NCBI GenBank assembly: GCA_020061465.1
Contig: JAGUYG010000078.1
Location: 1 to 64,000, forward strand
Length of the DNA: 64,000 nt
Direction of reading: 5' to 3'
From: Ignavibacteriales bacterium
GTDB lineage: Bacteria; Bacteroidota; Ignavibacteria; Ignavibacteriales; Ignavibacteriaceae
Shown: one piece after another, positions 26,044-35,742 of the stretch
Layout of the letters: each line of letters starts with the position of its first letter
How positions within the stretch are numbered: the first letter of the stretch is position 1
The notes under the pieces: model-generated
What the model saw: only the letters and a program-made list of their open reading frames with translations
Databases searched by the model: none
What the model was told of the DNA's origin: nothing
Program-made: the position numbers and the translations under genes

Positions 26044-26691
26044 ATGAAAAGAAATTACTTATTCATAATTTTTTCGTTTTCGGTTATGGTTTCATGTTCA
26101 ACAACCGAAAGTTTTTTATTCAGCTCTGAAAGCAAATCGGAAAATGAAAAAACATATTTAGAAGGTTACGGTGAAGGTTATGCGTTCACCATGTCTTACG
26201 ATTCTGAAGAGATAAAGAAAATAATTTCCAAGGCAAATTTTGACGTTTATAACAGATTAATTTATAGAAATCCTGAAGAATGGCTGGGAAAGATTATTTC
26301 CATTTACGGTTTAATTTCAGGTCGACCGGAACTGCCTTTAGACTCAAACTTATTTCAAATCAGCGGAAGAATTGGCGGAGAAGCAGGAGATTATTTCAAT
26401 TTTATTGTTGAAATAGATCATCCGCTTCCTAAAGATCAGCGGATTGATATTAAAATACGCTCTGTAAATCCGGGAAATGTTTATCGCGTCTTCGGTAAAG
26501 TTAAGGGATTAAAGCAATTTATAAACGATTATGGGTCAACGGTAACGCTTCCCTTGATCGAATGTCTATTGATTTATCATCCGGATGATTTTGGATTCAA
26601 ATATCCTCTTTGGATATCAAACACATTAGAGGTTCTTCCTAAAGGCGAAATTAAAGTTGATTCGCTGAAATATAAATTTGAAAAAGAATAA
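26044..26691 (+). CDS. Putative lipoprotein, function unknown
   Basis: This 215-residue product starts with a lipoprotein signal (MKRNYLFIIFSFSVMVSC, Cys18). A Ser/Glu-rich linker and a GYGEGYAFTMSYD stretch follow. The central part (about 75-160) looks like an OB-type beta domain: WLGKIISIYGLISGRP, VYRVFGKVKGL. This echoes the nearby DUF4920 protein in concept but not in sequence. No enzyme motif is seen. The 29-nt gap after mnmA suggests readthrough from that gene. No family could be assigned. Confidence 0.6.
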   Translation: MKRNYLFIIFSFSVMVSCSTTESFLFSSESKSENEKTYLEGYGEGYAFTMSYDSEEIKKIISKANFDVYNRLIYRNPEEWLGKIISIYGLISGRPELPLDSNLFQISGRIGGEAGDYFNFIVEIDHPLPKDQRIDIKIRSVNPGNVYRVFGKVKGLKQFINDYGSTVTLPLIECLLIYHPDDFGFKYPLWISNTLEVLPKGEIKVDSLKYKFEKE

Positions 26692-26939
26692 TTCTATCCA
26701 ACTGATTTTGCACGATTATGCCGTCACTCTCTTCTTCAAAACCATGCAATTAGAATCCATTGGAACGTTTCATCTTTATTATAAAAAATGCTTTGGGTTA
26801 TATGTTGAACGCTGTAATGTTTTTCGTATGTACACAATTCTAATCCAGAGTTAATTAATTTTATCTTTAAAACATTCCGCATTATTTCTAACTTTGAATA
26901 GTTTTTAATATCTGCTATTAATTAAATATCGGAGTTTTA

Positions 26940-28682
26940 ATGTTCGTTCGTCTTGCGTTTTATATTCTTTTTATTTCTGCATTATGCTTTGCTCAACCCA
27001 AAGAAGAAGTAAGAGCCGTTTGGATAACTACCGTCTTTAATCTTGATTGGCCATATACGTCCGGTATGAATAATCAAACGAATGAAATGAGAAACTTGCT
27101 GGATGTTTTAAGAGATGCAAACTTCAACACTATTATGCTGCAGGTGCGGGCTAGAGGAGATTTGCTTTATCCCTCAGCAATTGAACCGTGGTCAAAAGCT
27201 CTCACCGGCAGTTTGAGCGGCAATCCGGGTTATGATCCTCTTCAATTCGTAATTGATGAAGCACATAAACGCGGTATAGAAGTACATGCCTGGTGGAATG
27301 TTTATAAGGTATATGGAACGGGAACGCCCCCTTCAACTAATCCTCCGCATGTAGTATTAGCCAAATCGAAACTGTGTAAAACTTATTTAGGCGAGTGGTG
27401 GATGGACCCCGGAATACCGGAAACGAAAAACTATTTACTTAATCTTGCAATGGAGATGATAAGGAAATACGATATTGATGCAATTCACTTTGATTTTATT
27501 CGTTACCCTAACCCAAATTTCGATGACGAACAAACTTATCAATTATACGGACAGGGGATTAATAAAAATGATTGGAGGCGGAATAATATCACTCAATTTG
27601 TTTATGCTCTTTATGATTCGGTTCAGGCGGTAAAACCGCTGCTTAAAGTTGGAAGTGCCCCAATAGGTATTTATAAAAAGTTATCCGACTGCTTAACCGG
27701 CTTCTTAGGATTTGATCAAGTATTTCAGGATTCACGAAGATGGATATTAGCACGTAAACACGATTATCTTTCTCCACAAATTTATTGGGATATAAACACA
27801 TGCCCTAGATATGACTCGCTTGCCATCGACTGGATTCAAAACCGAAACGGTAGACATATTTATCCGGCGGTAGCTGTTTATAGAATGAGTTCCAGCGAAG
27901 GGGATTGGCCCGTATCCGAAATTCTTGCCCAAGTTGATTCAACCAGAAAATTCGGTGGGCAGGGACAAACTTTTTATCGAACTCAAAGCATTTACAGCAA
28001 TCAGAAAGATGTTAGAAATTTGTTAAAGAATAATCACTATAAATATCCGGCTAACATTCCTCCGATGCCATGGAAGGATGACATAAAACCAAACGCACCG
28101 GTTAATTTAACATTAACCGCATTGGATTCTACTTCAATATTATTAAAGTGGGAAAAACCTTTGCCTGCTGCTGACGGCGATACGGCAATTTATTATAATA
28201 TTTACTTGGACGTAAACTCACCGGCAGATATAAGCGATGTTAAAAAGATGATTAAGTTCAGATTAGTCGATGATACTTCATTTGTTCTCACGTTTCAAAA
28301 TCAACTTTCAAACAATTATTACTTTGCAGTGACGGCTTACGATAAAGGCTATAATGAAAGTTTACCGGCAGAAGCGGCGTACATTATAAGCAGCATTAGC
28401 GAAAAACCAATTATAGCCGAAAAATTTTTCTTATATCAAAATTATCCGAATCCTTTTAACCCGTCGACTAAAATAAAATATTATTTATCCGAAGAAGGGT
28501 ATACTAAATTATCTATTCACGATATCCTTGGAAATGAAATTGCTGTTTTAGTGGAAGGCACGCAACGTAAAGGAAGTTATGAAGTAAATTTTGAAAATCC
28601 GAATTTGGCTTCCGGTTTGTACTTTTACACTTTGCGTAATGGAACTAATAGTGCTTCAAGAAAGATGATCTACTTACGATGA
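26940..28682 (+). CDS. Secreted glycosyl hydrolase-like protein (GHL10/DUF187) with T9SS sorting domain
   Basis: This 580-residue secreted protein has a signal peptide ending LCFAQ (about 19). A glycosyl hydrolase-like 10 (DUF187) TIM-barrel domain spans about 22-370 (EEVRAVWITTVFNLDW, LQVRARGDLLYPS, DAIHFDFIRYP). A fibronectin III-like domain covers about 383-478. The C-terminal type IX sorting domain covers about 487-580, with YPNPFNPSTKI, LSIHDILGNEIAVL and GLYFYTL. Cargo of this kind is exported through T9SS and attached to the cell surface or released. Relatives act on peptidoglycan or polysaccharide-like substrates, but the target here is unknown. The gene stands alone and is followed by the tandem hairpin/micro-ORF element. 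Confidence 0.88.
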   Translation: MFVRLAFYILFISALCFAQPKEEVRAVWITTVFNLDWPYTSGMNNQTNEMRNLLDVLRDANFNTIMLQVRARGDLLYPSAIEPWSKALTGSLSGNPGYDPLQFVIDEAHKRGIEVHAWWNVYKVYGTGTPPSTNPPHVVLAKSKLCKTYLGEWWMDPGIPETKNYLLNLAMEMIRKYDIDAIHFDFIRYPNPNFDDEQTYQLYGQGINKNDWRRNNITQFVYALYDSVQAVKPLLKVGSAPIGIYKKLSDCLTGFLGFDQVFQDSRRWILARKHDYLSPQIYWDINTCPRYDSLAIDWIQNRNGRHIYPAVAVYRMSSSEGDWPVSEILAQVDSTRKFGGQGQTFYRTQSIYSNQKDVRNLLKNNHYKYPANIPPMPWKDDIKPNAPVNLTLTALDSTSILLKWEKPLPAADGDTAIYYNIYLDVNSPADISDVKKMIKFRLVDDTSFVLTFQNQLSNNYYFAVTAYDKGYNESLPAEAAYIISSISEKPIIAEKFFLYQNYPNPFNPSTKIKYYLSEEGYTKLSIHDILGNEIAVLVEGTQRKGSYEVNFENPNLASGLYFYTLRNGTNSASRKMIYLR

Positions 28683-28693
28683 TTTAAAAGGAG

Positions 28694-28730
28694 AGGCTGT
28701 CGGATTGTGAGGGACGAAACCCGACAGCTT
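28694..28730 (+). ncRNA. Structured hairpin, copy A
   Basis: The stem GCTGTCGG (28696-28703) pairs with CCGACAGC (28721-28728), extended by an A-T and a G-T pair, around a 17-nt loop containing TGAGGG. Copy B (28980-29017) has the same plan, with its first and eighth pairs changed from G-C to A-T on both arms. Each copy is followed about 30 nt later by a micro-ORF with an identical start. Strand is taken from the micro-ORF. Whether it is an independent RNA, a leader or a repeat is open. Confidence 0.5.
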
Positions 28731-28758
28731 AAAAGGTGTTAATTTGAGGAAAAATATT

Positions 28759-28821
28759 ATGCTTAATAACTATTTTCTCAATGGTTATTTTGCAATATAT
28801 GTACCAGAAGAATTATTGTGA
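28759..28821 (+). CDS. Micro-ORF A, 20 residues, starts MLNNYFL
   Basis: A 20-codon frame reads MLNNYFLNGYFAIYVPEELL. GAGGA lies about 10 nt before the ATG. Its first 20 nt, ATGCTTAATAACTATTTTCT, are repeated exactly at 29044-29063. Both frames lie after matching hairpins. Downstream of the shared start the two copies diverge, so either the start region is what matters or they are remnants of longer genes. Translation is unproven. Confidence 0.35.
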   Translation: MLNNYFLNGYFAIYVPEELL

Positions 28822-28979
28822 TTTTGAACTTCGGTAAAAGTTCCGGAAGTCTCTTTTTAAGAATATGAATTAATTGGTTTCTTATTGATACATTTAACCA
28901 AGTGTTTTTTTAGGCATAGTCAATCAGGCTAATAATAATAAACTATATTGAGTGAAATATTCATTGGGTTTAAAAGAGG

Positions 28980-29017
28980 AACTGTCGAGCTCTTGAGGGC
29001 GTCAGAACTCGACAGTT
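28980..29017 (+). ncRNA. Structured hairpin, copy B
   Basis: ACTGTCGAG (28981-28989) pairs perfectly with CTCGACAGT (29008-29016), with a flanking A-T pair, around an 18-nt loop that again contains TGAGGG. Upstream flanks are also alike (TTTAAAAG then purines in both copies). The compensated differences from copy A suggest that the structure itself has been kept. Confidence 0.5.
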
Positions 29018-29043
29018 ATGAGAGTCATTATTGGAGGGGTGCT

Positions 29044-29088
29044 ATGCTTAATAACTATTTTCTATCTCGTTTATTGTTTCCCAACTAA
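29044..29088 (+). CDS. Micro-ORF B, 14 residues, starts MLNNYFL
   Basis: A 14-codon frame reads MLNNYFLSRLLFPN, with GGAGGGG about 6 nt before the ATG, a strong ribosome site. It shares its first 20 nt exactly with micro-ORF A. The remaining spacer to nadA (29089-29240) is AT-rich with long T runs and a hairpin-like CGGTAATTATTACCG (29156-29170). Confidence 0.35.
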   Translation: MLNNYFLSRLLFPN

Positions 29089-29240
29089 TATGCCATTTAG
29101 TGGAAGTGGTTTTTTGCAGTTTTTTATAATTTTTTTTAACTTATAAAAAAATCATCGGTAATTATTACCGAAGACTCCGGACGAAATTACTGAATGACTG
29201 AATAAATACTATTTGAAATAATTATGACGGAGGATTAGCA

Positions 29241-30185
29241 ATGATATTAACGGATTATAAGACAGAGATCAACTTTAGCGAAGAGATTTTAAAACTTAAG
29301 AGAGAATTGAATGCTGTTATCTTAGCTCATTATTACCAAGAATCTGAAATTCAAGATATTGCCGACTTTGTGGGAGACAGCCTCGAACTTGCCCGTAAAG
29401 CTAAAGAAACGGATGCAGAAACAATCGTGTTTGCAGGAGTACATTTTATGGCTGAAACGGCTAAAATCCTTAATCCTAATAAGCCTGTGATTATTCCCGA
29501 TTTGGAAGCGGGCTGTTCGTTAGCAGATAGTTGTCCGGCTCCGCTCTTCAAAGCATTCAGAGAAAAGCATCCCGAGCACATTGCAGTTACCTATATCAAT
29601 TGTACGGCGGCGGTAAAAGCCTTAAGCGATATCATTTGTACCTCAAGCAACGCAGAAAAAATTATAGTACAAATACCCGAAGATAAACCAATCCTTTTTT
29701 CACCCGATAGAAATTTAGGCAAATACTTGATGAAGAAAACCGGGCGGAATATGACGCTATGGGATGGAACATGCGTTGTGCACGAAACTTTTAGCGAACG
29801 AAAAATAATTGAATTGAAGTTAGAATATCCCGAGGCTAAAGTAATTGCCCATCCCGAATGTGAAGATCCGGTGCTTAAGAGAGCAGATTTTATCGGGTCG
29901 ACAAGTAAGCTGCTAAAATTTATCCAGGAAGATTCAGCAACTGCTTACATAGTTGCTACTGAGTCGGGTATAATTCATCAGATGAAGAAGGCAAGACCTG
30001 AAAAGAATTTTATCCCTGCGCCGCCGGATAAAAATTGCAGTTGTAATGAATGTCCATATATGAAACTAAATACGATGGAAAAGCTTTATTTGTGTATGAA
30101 GAACAAAGAACCTCAAATACATTTAGATGCCGAAATGATACGTAAAGCCTTAATTCCGATTGAGCGAATGTTGGAGCTGAGCTAA
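29241..30185 (+). CDS. nadA: Quinolinate synthase
   Basis: NadA condenses iminoaspartate with dihydroxyacetone phosphate to quinolinate, an early step of NAD synthesis, using a [4Fe-4S] cluster. The 314-residue protein has [15 protein letters not shown] and MAETAKIL. Its probable cluster ligands are Cys92 (EAGCSLAD), Cys178 (DGTCVVHE) and one of Cys266, Cys268 or Cys271 in the [10 protein letters not shown] segment. HPEC (204-207) and STSKLL complete the signature. GGAGG lies about 8 nt before the start. Its stop overlaps the convergent histidine kinase stop by 4 nt. No nadB or nadC is next to it. Confidence 0.95.
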   Translation: MILTDYKTEINFSEEILKLKRELNAVILAHYYQESEIQDIADFVGDSLELARKAKETDAETIVFAGVHFMAETAKILNPNKPVIIPDLEAGCSLADSCPAPLFKAFREKHPEHIAVTYINCTAAVKALSDIICTSSNAEKIIVQIPEDKPILFSPDRNLGKYLMKKTGRNMTLWDGTCVVHETFSERKIIELKLEYPEAKVIAHPECEDPVLKRADFIGSTSKLLKFIQEDSATAYIVATESGIIHQMKKARPEKNFIPAPPDKNCSCNECPYMKLNTMEKLYLCMKNKEPQIHLDAEMIRKALIPIERMLELS

Positions 30186-31390
30186 ATTTTCTTTAAGGTA
30201 ATTTTAAAAACTGTCCCTTCACCCGGAATGGAACTTTTTACGGATATTTTACCTCTGTGGTAAACCTCTATAATTCTCTTTGAAAGACTCAACCCTAATC
30301 CCCAGCCTCTGCGTTTTGTGCTGTAGCCCGGTCTGAATATATCTTTTCTTCTTTTAATGTCGATCCCTTTACCGTTATCGAAAACCTCGATTTCAACTTT
30401 CTTGCGGAAATCTTTAATCGATATCGAAATTTTTCCGTTATCTTGATCAATGGCATCAAGAGCATTTTTGATGAGATTTTCGATTACCCACTCGAATAAT
30501 TCAGAGTTCAATTTTGCTTTAGCTTCCCGATCACCATTTACCGTCAGCTCAACATTTTTTCCTGTTTGAGGAAGACGTCTCTGGAAATACTCTGTTACGT
30601 TTATAATTTCATCGTAAACTATTTTCTCTTTAATTTCAGGCGCCGAACCAATTTTTGAGAATCGGTATGTAATCTTATTTAGCTTTTCAACATCACTGCT
30701 AATCTCCTCGGAAATATCTAACACTTTGTCTGCTTCATTGTAGTTTAGTTTTAGCATTTCGAGCCAGCCCATCAAGCTGGAAATCGGTGTTCCGAATTGA
30801 TGTGCGGTCTCCTTAGCCATTCCCACCCAAATGTTGCTTTGTTCGCTTCTCTTTATATTGCTGAAACCGATATAGCTTATTAACACAAATAAAACCGCAA
30901 TGATAATTTGCAGATAAGGATAATATTTCAATTGATTAATTAAATCCGAATCACCGTAATGAATTTTTTCGAGTATAATTGAATCTTGATAAGTTACAAC
31001 AATAGGGTCGTGCACAGCATCCATTTCATCGATTTTATCGATAAAAAATCTCTCCAATTCATGACGGGAAAGAGAAGAATCAAATCTTACGTTCCGAATA
31101 GAAGTTATATCGTTAAGATTGACTTTATCTTCCGCATCGGTAAGTATTAACGGAAAATCAATCGGTTTAATGATGTTTTCAAAAAGGAAGGTTATATCCG
31201 TATCTTCTGCTGAAGAATTAGCAATATATTCAATACCCTTTGCATAAAGTTGAACTATCTGCCTTTCCTTTTCCTGCAGCTTCTTTACTAATTGTTGTGT
31301 ATAATAGAGAGTTCCCCCTGCAATCGTGACAGCAATAAAAATAAGGAATATCTTAAAATTGATTGATGCCGGTCCGCCAGACATCTTCAT
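30182..31390 (-). CDS. Membrane sensor histidine kinase
   Basis: This 402-residue kinase has transmembrane segments at about 12-31 and 159-176, enclosing a periplasmic sensor region of about 125 residues without a recognisable fold. The dimerisation helix carries the phospho-acceptor His197 in [15 protein letters not shown]. The ATPase domain shows the N box [11 protein letters not shown] (Asn309), DNGKG (338-342) and [13 protein letters not shown]. The HQFGTP context is a known variant of the usual HEIRTP-type H box. No response regulator gene lies nearby, so the kinase is an orphan here. It is 63 nt downstream of purA and may be read from the same transcript. Confidence 0.9.
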   Translation of the reverse strand: MKMSGGPASINFKIFLIFIAVTIAGGTLYYTQQLVKKLQEKERQIVQLYAKGIEYIANSSAEDTDITFLFENIIKPIDFPLILTDAEDKVNLNDITSIRNVRFDSSLSRHELERFFIDKIDEMDAVHDPIVVTYQDSIILEKIHYGDSDLINQLKYYPYLQIIIAVLFVLISYIGFSNIKRSEQSNIWVGMAKETAHQFGTPISSLMGWLEMLKLNYNEADKVLDISEEISSDVEKLNKITYRFSKIGSAPEIKEKIVYDEIINVTEYFQRRLPQTGKNVELTVNGDREAKAKLNSELFEWVIENLIKNALDAIDQDNGKISISIKDFRKKVEIEVFDNGKGIDIKRRKDIFRPGYSTKRRGWGLGLSLSKRIIEVYHRGKISVKSSIPGEGTVFKITLKKI

Positions 31391-31453
31391 AATTTATATG
31401 CTCTCGATTAATTACGAATTTAGTTCAGCGTAAATTTCAATTATCTAACTTGA

Positions 31454-32749
<1,296 letters not shown>

Positions 32750-32768
32750 TTAAATTTAAGCAAAATAA

Positions 32769-32797
32769 AAACTCCGAATTAGGTCAATCCGGAGTTT
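32769..32797 (-). terminator. Terminator after the STAS gene
   Basis: Read on the minus strand, an AAACTCCG/CGGAGTTT stem runs into a T-rich tract (TTTTATTTT). It lies 29 nt past the STAS stop codon and before purA, so it should end the STAS transcript and isolate it from purA. Confidence 0.65.
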
Positions 32798-32825
32798 CTT
32801 TTAGTTACAAAATTAGGAGATAGAG

Positions 32826-33161
32826 TTAGAAACTCTTAACAGCTTCTTCAACAGTATCGAAGGATTCAAAAATAGTAATGAGCTTCGTAATGATGAGCAG
32901 GCTTTCAATCTTCTCGGTTACTCGCGCTAATTTTAGCTGACCGTCTGCTTTTTTCACTGTTGTTAACCCACCTATCAGCATTCCGAGACCGGAGCTGTTC
33001 ATAAATTTAACGTCAGCAAGATCAATCACAATATTTTTTTTCCCCTCATCCAGAAGTTTATGGAGCTGCTCGTTAAATACTTTTGTATCGTCACCACCCA
33101 TCACATTTCCCTTTAACTCGATGACAACTGCTCCGTATCTTTCGCTCGTTTTAATCTTCAT
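32826..33161 (-). CDS. STAS-domain anti-anti-sigma factor
   Basis: The 111-residue product is a single STAS domain of the SpoIIAA/RsbV type, which releases a partner from an anti-sigma kinase when it is unphosphorylated. The conserved phosphorylatable serine is in FMNSSGLGMLIG (Ser56/Ser57), preceded by NIVIDLADV. It is monocistronic and diverges from the ECF sigma gene across 173 nt. A second STAS protein, an RsbW-like kinase and three PP2C phosphatases lie within 10 kb, so this is likely one node of that partner-switching network. Confidence 0.9.
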   Translation of the reverse strand: MKIKTSERYGAVVIELKGNVMGGDDTKVFNEQLHKLLDEGKKNIVIDLADVKFMNSSGLGMLIGGLTTVKKADGQLKLARVTEKIESLLIITKLITIFESFDTVEEAVKSF

Positions 33162-33303
33162 TAATAACTCCTAAAATTTTGTGAGCAATTTAATTAGATG
33201 GGCTTATTTATGCAAGTTGTGTTACATTTGAATAATTAAATTTTAGGGCTAATAAATCTATAAAGTAATATGCCCCTGAATTATTTTATTTAAGGATTAA
33301 AGC

Positions 33304-33330
33304 GGAACAATTAAAAACAACGGGCGTCTA
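33304..33330 (+). promoter_or_regulatory. Candidate ECF-type promoter before the sigma gene
   Basis: GGAAC (33304-33308), a 16-nt spacer and CGTCTA (33325-33330) match the general form of ECF sigma promoters, which are often autoregulatory. The annotated ATG is only 4 nt past the -10 element, so a transcript from here would be leaderless or would use a later start. A TTG at 33362 is an in-frame alternative. The match is to a generic pattern only. Confidence 0.4.
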
Positions 33331-33334
33331 AAAA

Positions 33335-33928
33335 ATGAGTTTCACAAATAACGAAGAAAACTTGGAGAACCCTCAAATTATTAACATCAATGACGATTTC
33401 TCTTTGATCCAGCGGTTTATTGAGGGAGATGAATCGACATTTAAAATTCTCGTTTACCGGCACAAAGAAAAGGTAAGGAATTTAATTTATATAACCCTTA
33501 ACAGCTCGGAAGTTGTAGATGACATTGCTCAGGAAGTATTTTTAACGGTTTACAAGAATTTGAAACGCTTCAGGTTTGAGGCGCAATTTACTACATGGTT
33601 GTATAGAATTACCGTTAACAAGTGTAAAGATCATTTAAGAAAAACCAAAATCAGAAGCATATTTGTATCGCTCAAAGATGAAAACGATCCGGGTTATCAT
33701 TCTTTTAACGAACAAAAGGATGTATCGGAAATAGTAAGAAATGCAATCTACAAATTGCCCGAAAAACTGAGAACGCCGCTGCTCCTAAAGGATATAGAAG
33801 GATTAAGCTATCAGGAAATTGCCGAATGCACCAATTGTGAACTCGGAACTGTTAAGTCGAGGATTTTTAGAGCAAGGGAAGGATTAAAGAATATTCTCAA
33901 GCCGCTTGAGAAGGAGCTATTAGCATGA
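33335..33928 (+). CDS. ECF-family RNA polymerase sigma factor
   Basis: This 197-residue sigma factor has region 2 (about 22-95: LIQRFIEGDESTFKILVYRH, VDDIAQEVFLTVYKNL, RFEAQFTTWLYRI) and region 4 (about 135-190: LPEKLRTPLLLKDIEGLSYQEIAE, TVKSRIFRAREGLK). It would direct transcription of an envelope or stress regulon. Its stop overlaps the start of the anti-sigma gene by 4 nt (ATGA), showing co-translation. The N-terminal 20 residues are extra, so the start is slightly uncertain. It is divergent from a STAS gene. Confidence 0.93.
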   Translation: MSFTNNEENLENPQIININDDFSLIQRFIEGDESTFKILVYRHKEKVRNLIYITLNSSEVVDDIAQEVFLTVYKNLKRFRFEAQFTTWLYRITVNKCKDHLRKTKIRSIFVSLKDENDPGYHSFNEQKDVSEIVRNAIYKLPEKLRTPLLLKDIEGLSYQEIAECTNCELGTVKSRIFRAREGLKNILKPLEKELLA

Positions 33929-35502
33929 AAAAAATCGATAAGGATTTTGAAAAACTATCCGCGTATATAGACGGCGAATTGAACGTTGCCGAAAAAAATG
34001 AACTCGAAGAAAAATTGGCTTTGTCAAAAGATTTACAAGCCAAATTAAATGAATTAAGAAAACTAAAAGAGCTTACAGTTTCTTCCGTTAAACCTGTAAA
34101 AGAATCGCCTTATTTTGTAACACGCTTGATGGCTGGTCTATCGACCGAAAACCGGTGGACTAAAAAGTTAAAAACATTTGCCCCTGCAGCAGGACTTATT
34201 GTGCTTACCGCTGCCGTAATGGTGCTGCTTAAATTTAATCCTAAGGTTATAGACGATATCGTAGAACAGCAAAAAGAAAACATTGCCGGATTCTATACGG
34301 AAAATTTAAAGCCTCTTCTTTTTGCCGGCGATTTATCCAACGAAGACATTTTCAACTTTGCTTTCTATAAACAATTGCCTATCGATCCATCGAATACGCA
34401 AACGCTTCATCTCGGGTACGATGAGAGCGGAAAAGAATTTTTTGAGATTAAAACCGCACCCGCTATCGATAAGAAAGATAACTTCGAAAAATTTGTAAGC
34501 GCACTCGAATTAAATGAAGCACAAAAGAAACAGGTTGATTCCATCCTTAATTTTTATAAAGAAGAGCTTCAGACTCAAATTCTTGTTAATGATAAAAACA
34601 CAGTTGCCATAAATCCGAATCTGTGGAATTACAATACAGTAATAGCCGCCGATCTTATAGCTTTTGCCGAATCTGTAAACAAGGAACAATTCGAAATAAT
34701 GATTCCGCAGGCTTATACTTTTAAAGACAAAGATGCTTTTAAGAAAATTCTTCAAGATGTAAAAACGAGATCGAGAGACGAATATATATTTCTTACTCCC
34801 GATACCATTTTTACCGAACCTTTTAAATTCGATAAAGAAAAATTTAAAGCAGAAAACGAGCGGCTTAAAGAAGAGATGAAACGCGTCGGTAAGGAACTTG
34901 AGAGAGTAACTGTTACCTTAAGGCTCGATAGTAATTTAATTAGGCTTAAACAACATCCTAAGAAAAGAACTGGATTTCAAGTATATATCGACAGCAACAT
35001 TTGCCGGGTGGAACTTGATAGGACCGAATTTCCCAGGATAGTATTCCCCGATTTTGACAGCATTGCGGCAAATATTGAGGAAGCTGCTAAACATTTTAAG
35101 AATTTTTCTATCACAATACCAAAACCTCCGAAAGTTAGAAGTAAAGTGGGCTTTAATTTCAAAATTGAGTCTGACGATTCTGCAAAAATATTTGATTTCA
35201 ATTTTAAGATACCGGACCCCGATTCAATTATGAAATTCGAATCTTTCATGCGCGACTCAGTCTTCAAATTATACGGAAAGAATTTCTATTTCAATTCGGA
35301 TTCTTTAATACGCATGATGAATCGATTTTACAAAGATAGTTCTGAATACTTCCGCGGTGATGAATTCCGTAAGGAGATGAAAGAATTTCAGAAAAATTTT
35401 CAAGAGGAGATGAAAAAACTTCAGGAAGAATTGAGAAAGTTGCGGATAGAAATCAAAAAAGATTCAGCTAACGTAGAAGTGATTGATATTATCGAGATAT
35501 AA
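33925..35502 (+). CDS. Transmembrane anti-sigma factor with very large periplasmic domain
   Basis: The 525-residue product is the inferred partner of the ECF sigma factor, with a 4-nt coupled start. Residues about 1-75 form a cytoplasmic anti-sigma domain (KLSAYIDGELNVAEKNELEE) without the zinc-binding His-Cys-Cys set. A single transmembrane helix lies at about 85-103. The periplasmic part of about 420 residues is far longer than usual. It includes a LELNEAQKKQVDSIL stretch resembling the LTxxQ helices of CpxP/Spy-type proteins (about 194-210), beta-rich Phe/Asp/Pro segments at 330-450 (FPRIVFPDFDS) and a charged coiled coil at about 480-515. Signal and protease are unknown. Confidence 0.8.
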   Translation: MKKIDKDFEKLSAYIDGELNVAEKNELEEKLALSKDLQAKLNELRKLKELTVSSVKPVKESPYFVTRLMAGLSTENRWTKKLKTFAPAAGLIVLTAAVMVLLKFNPKVIDDIVEQQKENIAGFYTENLKPLLFAGDLSNEDIFNFAFYKQLPIDPSNTQTLHLGYDESGKEFFEIKTAPAIDKKDNFEKFVSALELNEAQKKQVDSILNFYKEELQTQILVNDKNTVAINPNLWNYNTVIAADLIAFAESVNKEQFEIMIPQAYTFKDKDAFKKILQDVKTRSRDEYIFLTPDTIFTEPFKFDKEKFKAENERLKEEMKRVGKELERVTVTLRLDSNLIRLKQHPKKRTGFQVYIDSNICRVELDRTEFPRIVFPDFDSIAANIEEAAKHFKNFSITIPKPPKVRSKVGFNFKIESDDSAKIFDFNFKIPDPDSIMKFESFMRDSVFKLYGKNFYFNSDSLIRMMNRFYKDSSEYFRGDEFRKEMKEFQKNFQEEMKKLQEELRKLRIEIKKDSANVEVIDIIEI

Positions 35503-35668
35503 TGATCATGAAAATGATTGAAATAGGGCTTAAAAGCATAGGAATTTTGTGAAGCTTCTATTTGTCACTAAAGTGTTATAGACACTGCCATCCTATATAA
35601 AATCCGTTTATAAATCTTTTCTTTACTAACATCCGAAATTGGCTTAATTTTTAGCAGTCTAAATTGCA

Positions 35669-35683
35669 ATAATGCAGCATTAT
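35669..35683. promoter_or_regulatory. 15-bp palindrome upstream of the phosphatase operon
   Basis: ATAATGCAGCATTAT is a perfect palindrome around a central A, about 60 nt before the start at 35743. Its size and position fit an operator, but no regulator is assigned and AT-rich spacers yield such sites by chance. Nothing else stands out in the spacer 35503-35742. Confidence 0.3.
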
Positions 35684-35742
35684 GTTACATTTTTTGTTTA
35701 TTTTTAACGGGTAAACTGTAATAGCCAAATTTCTTATAAAAT

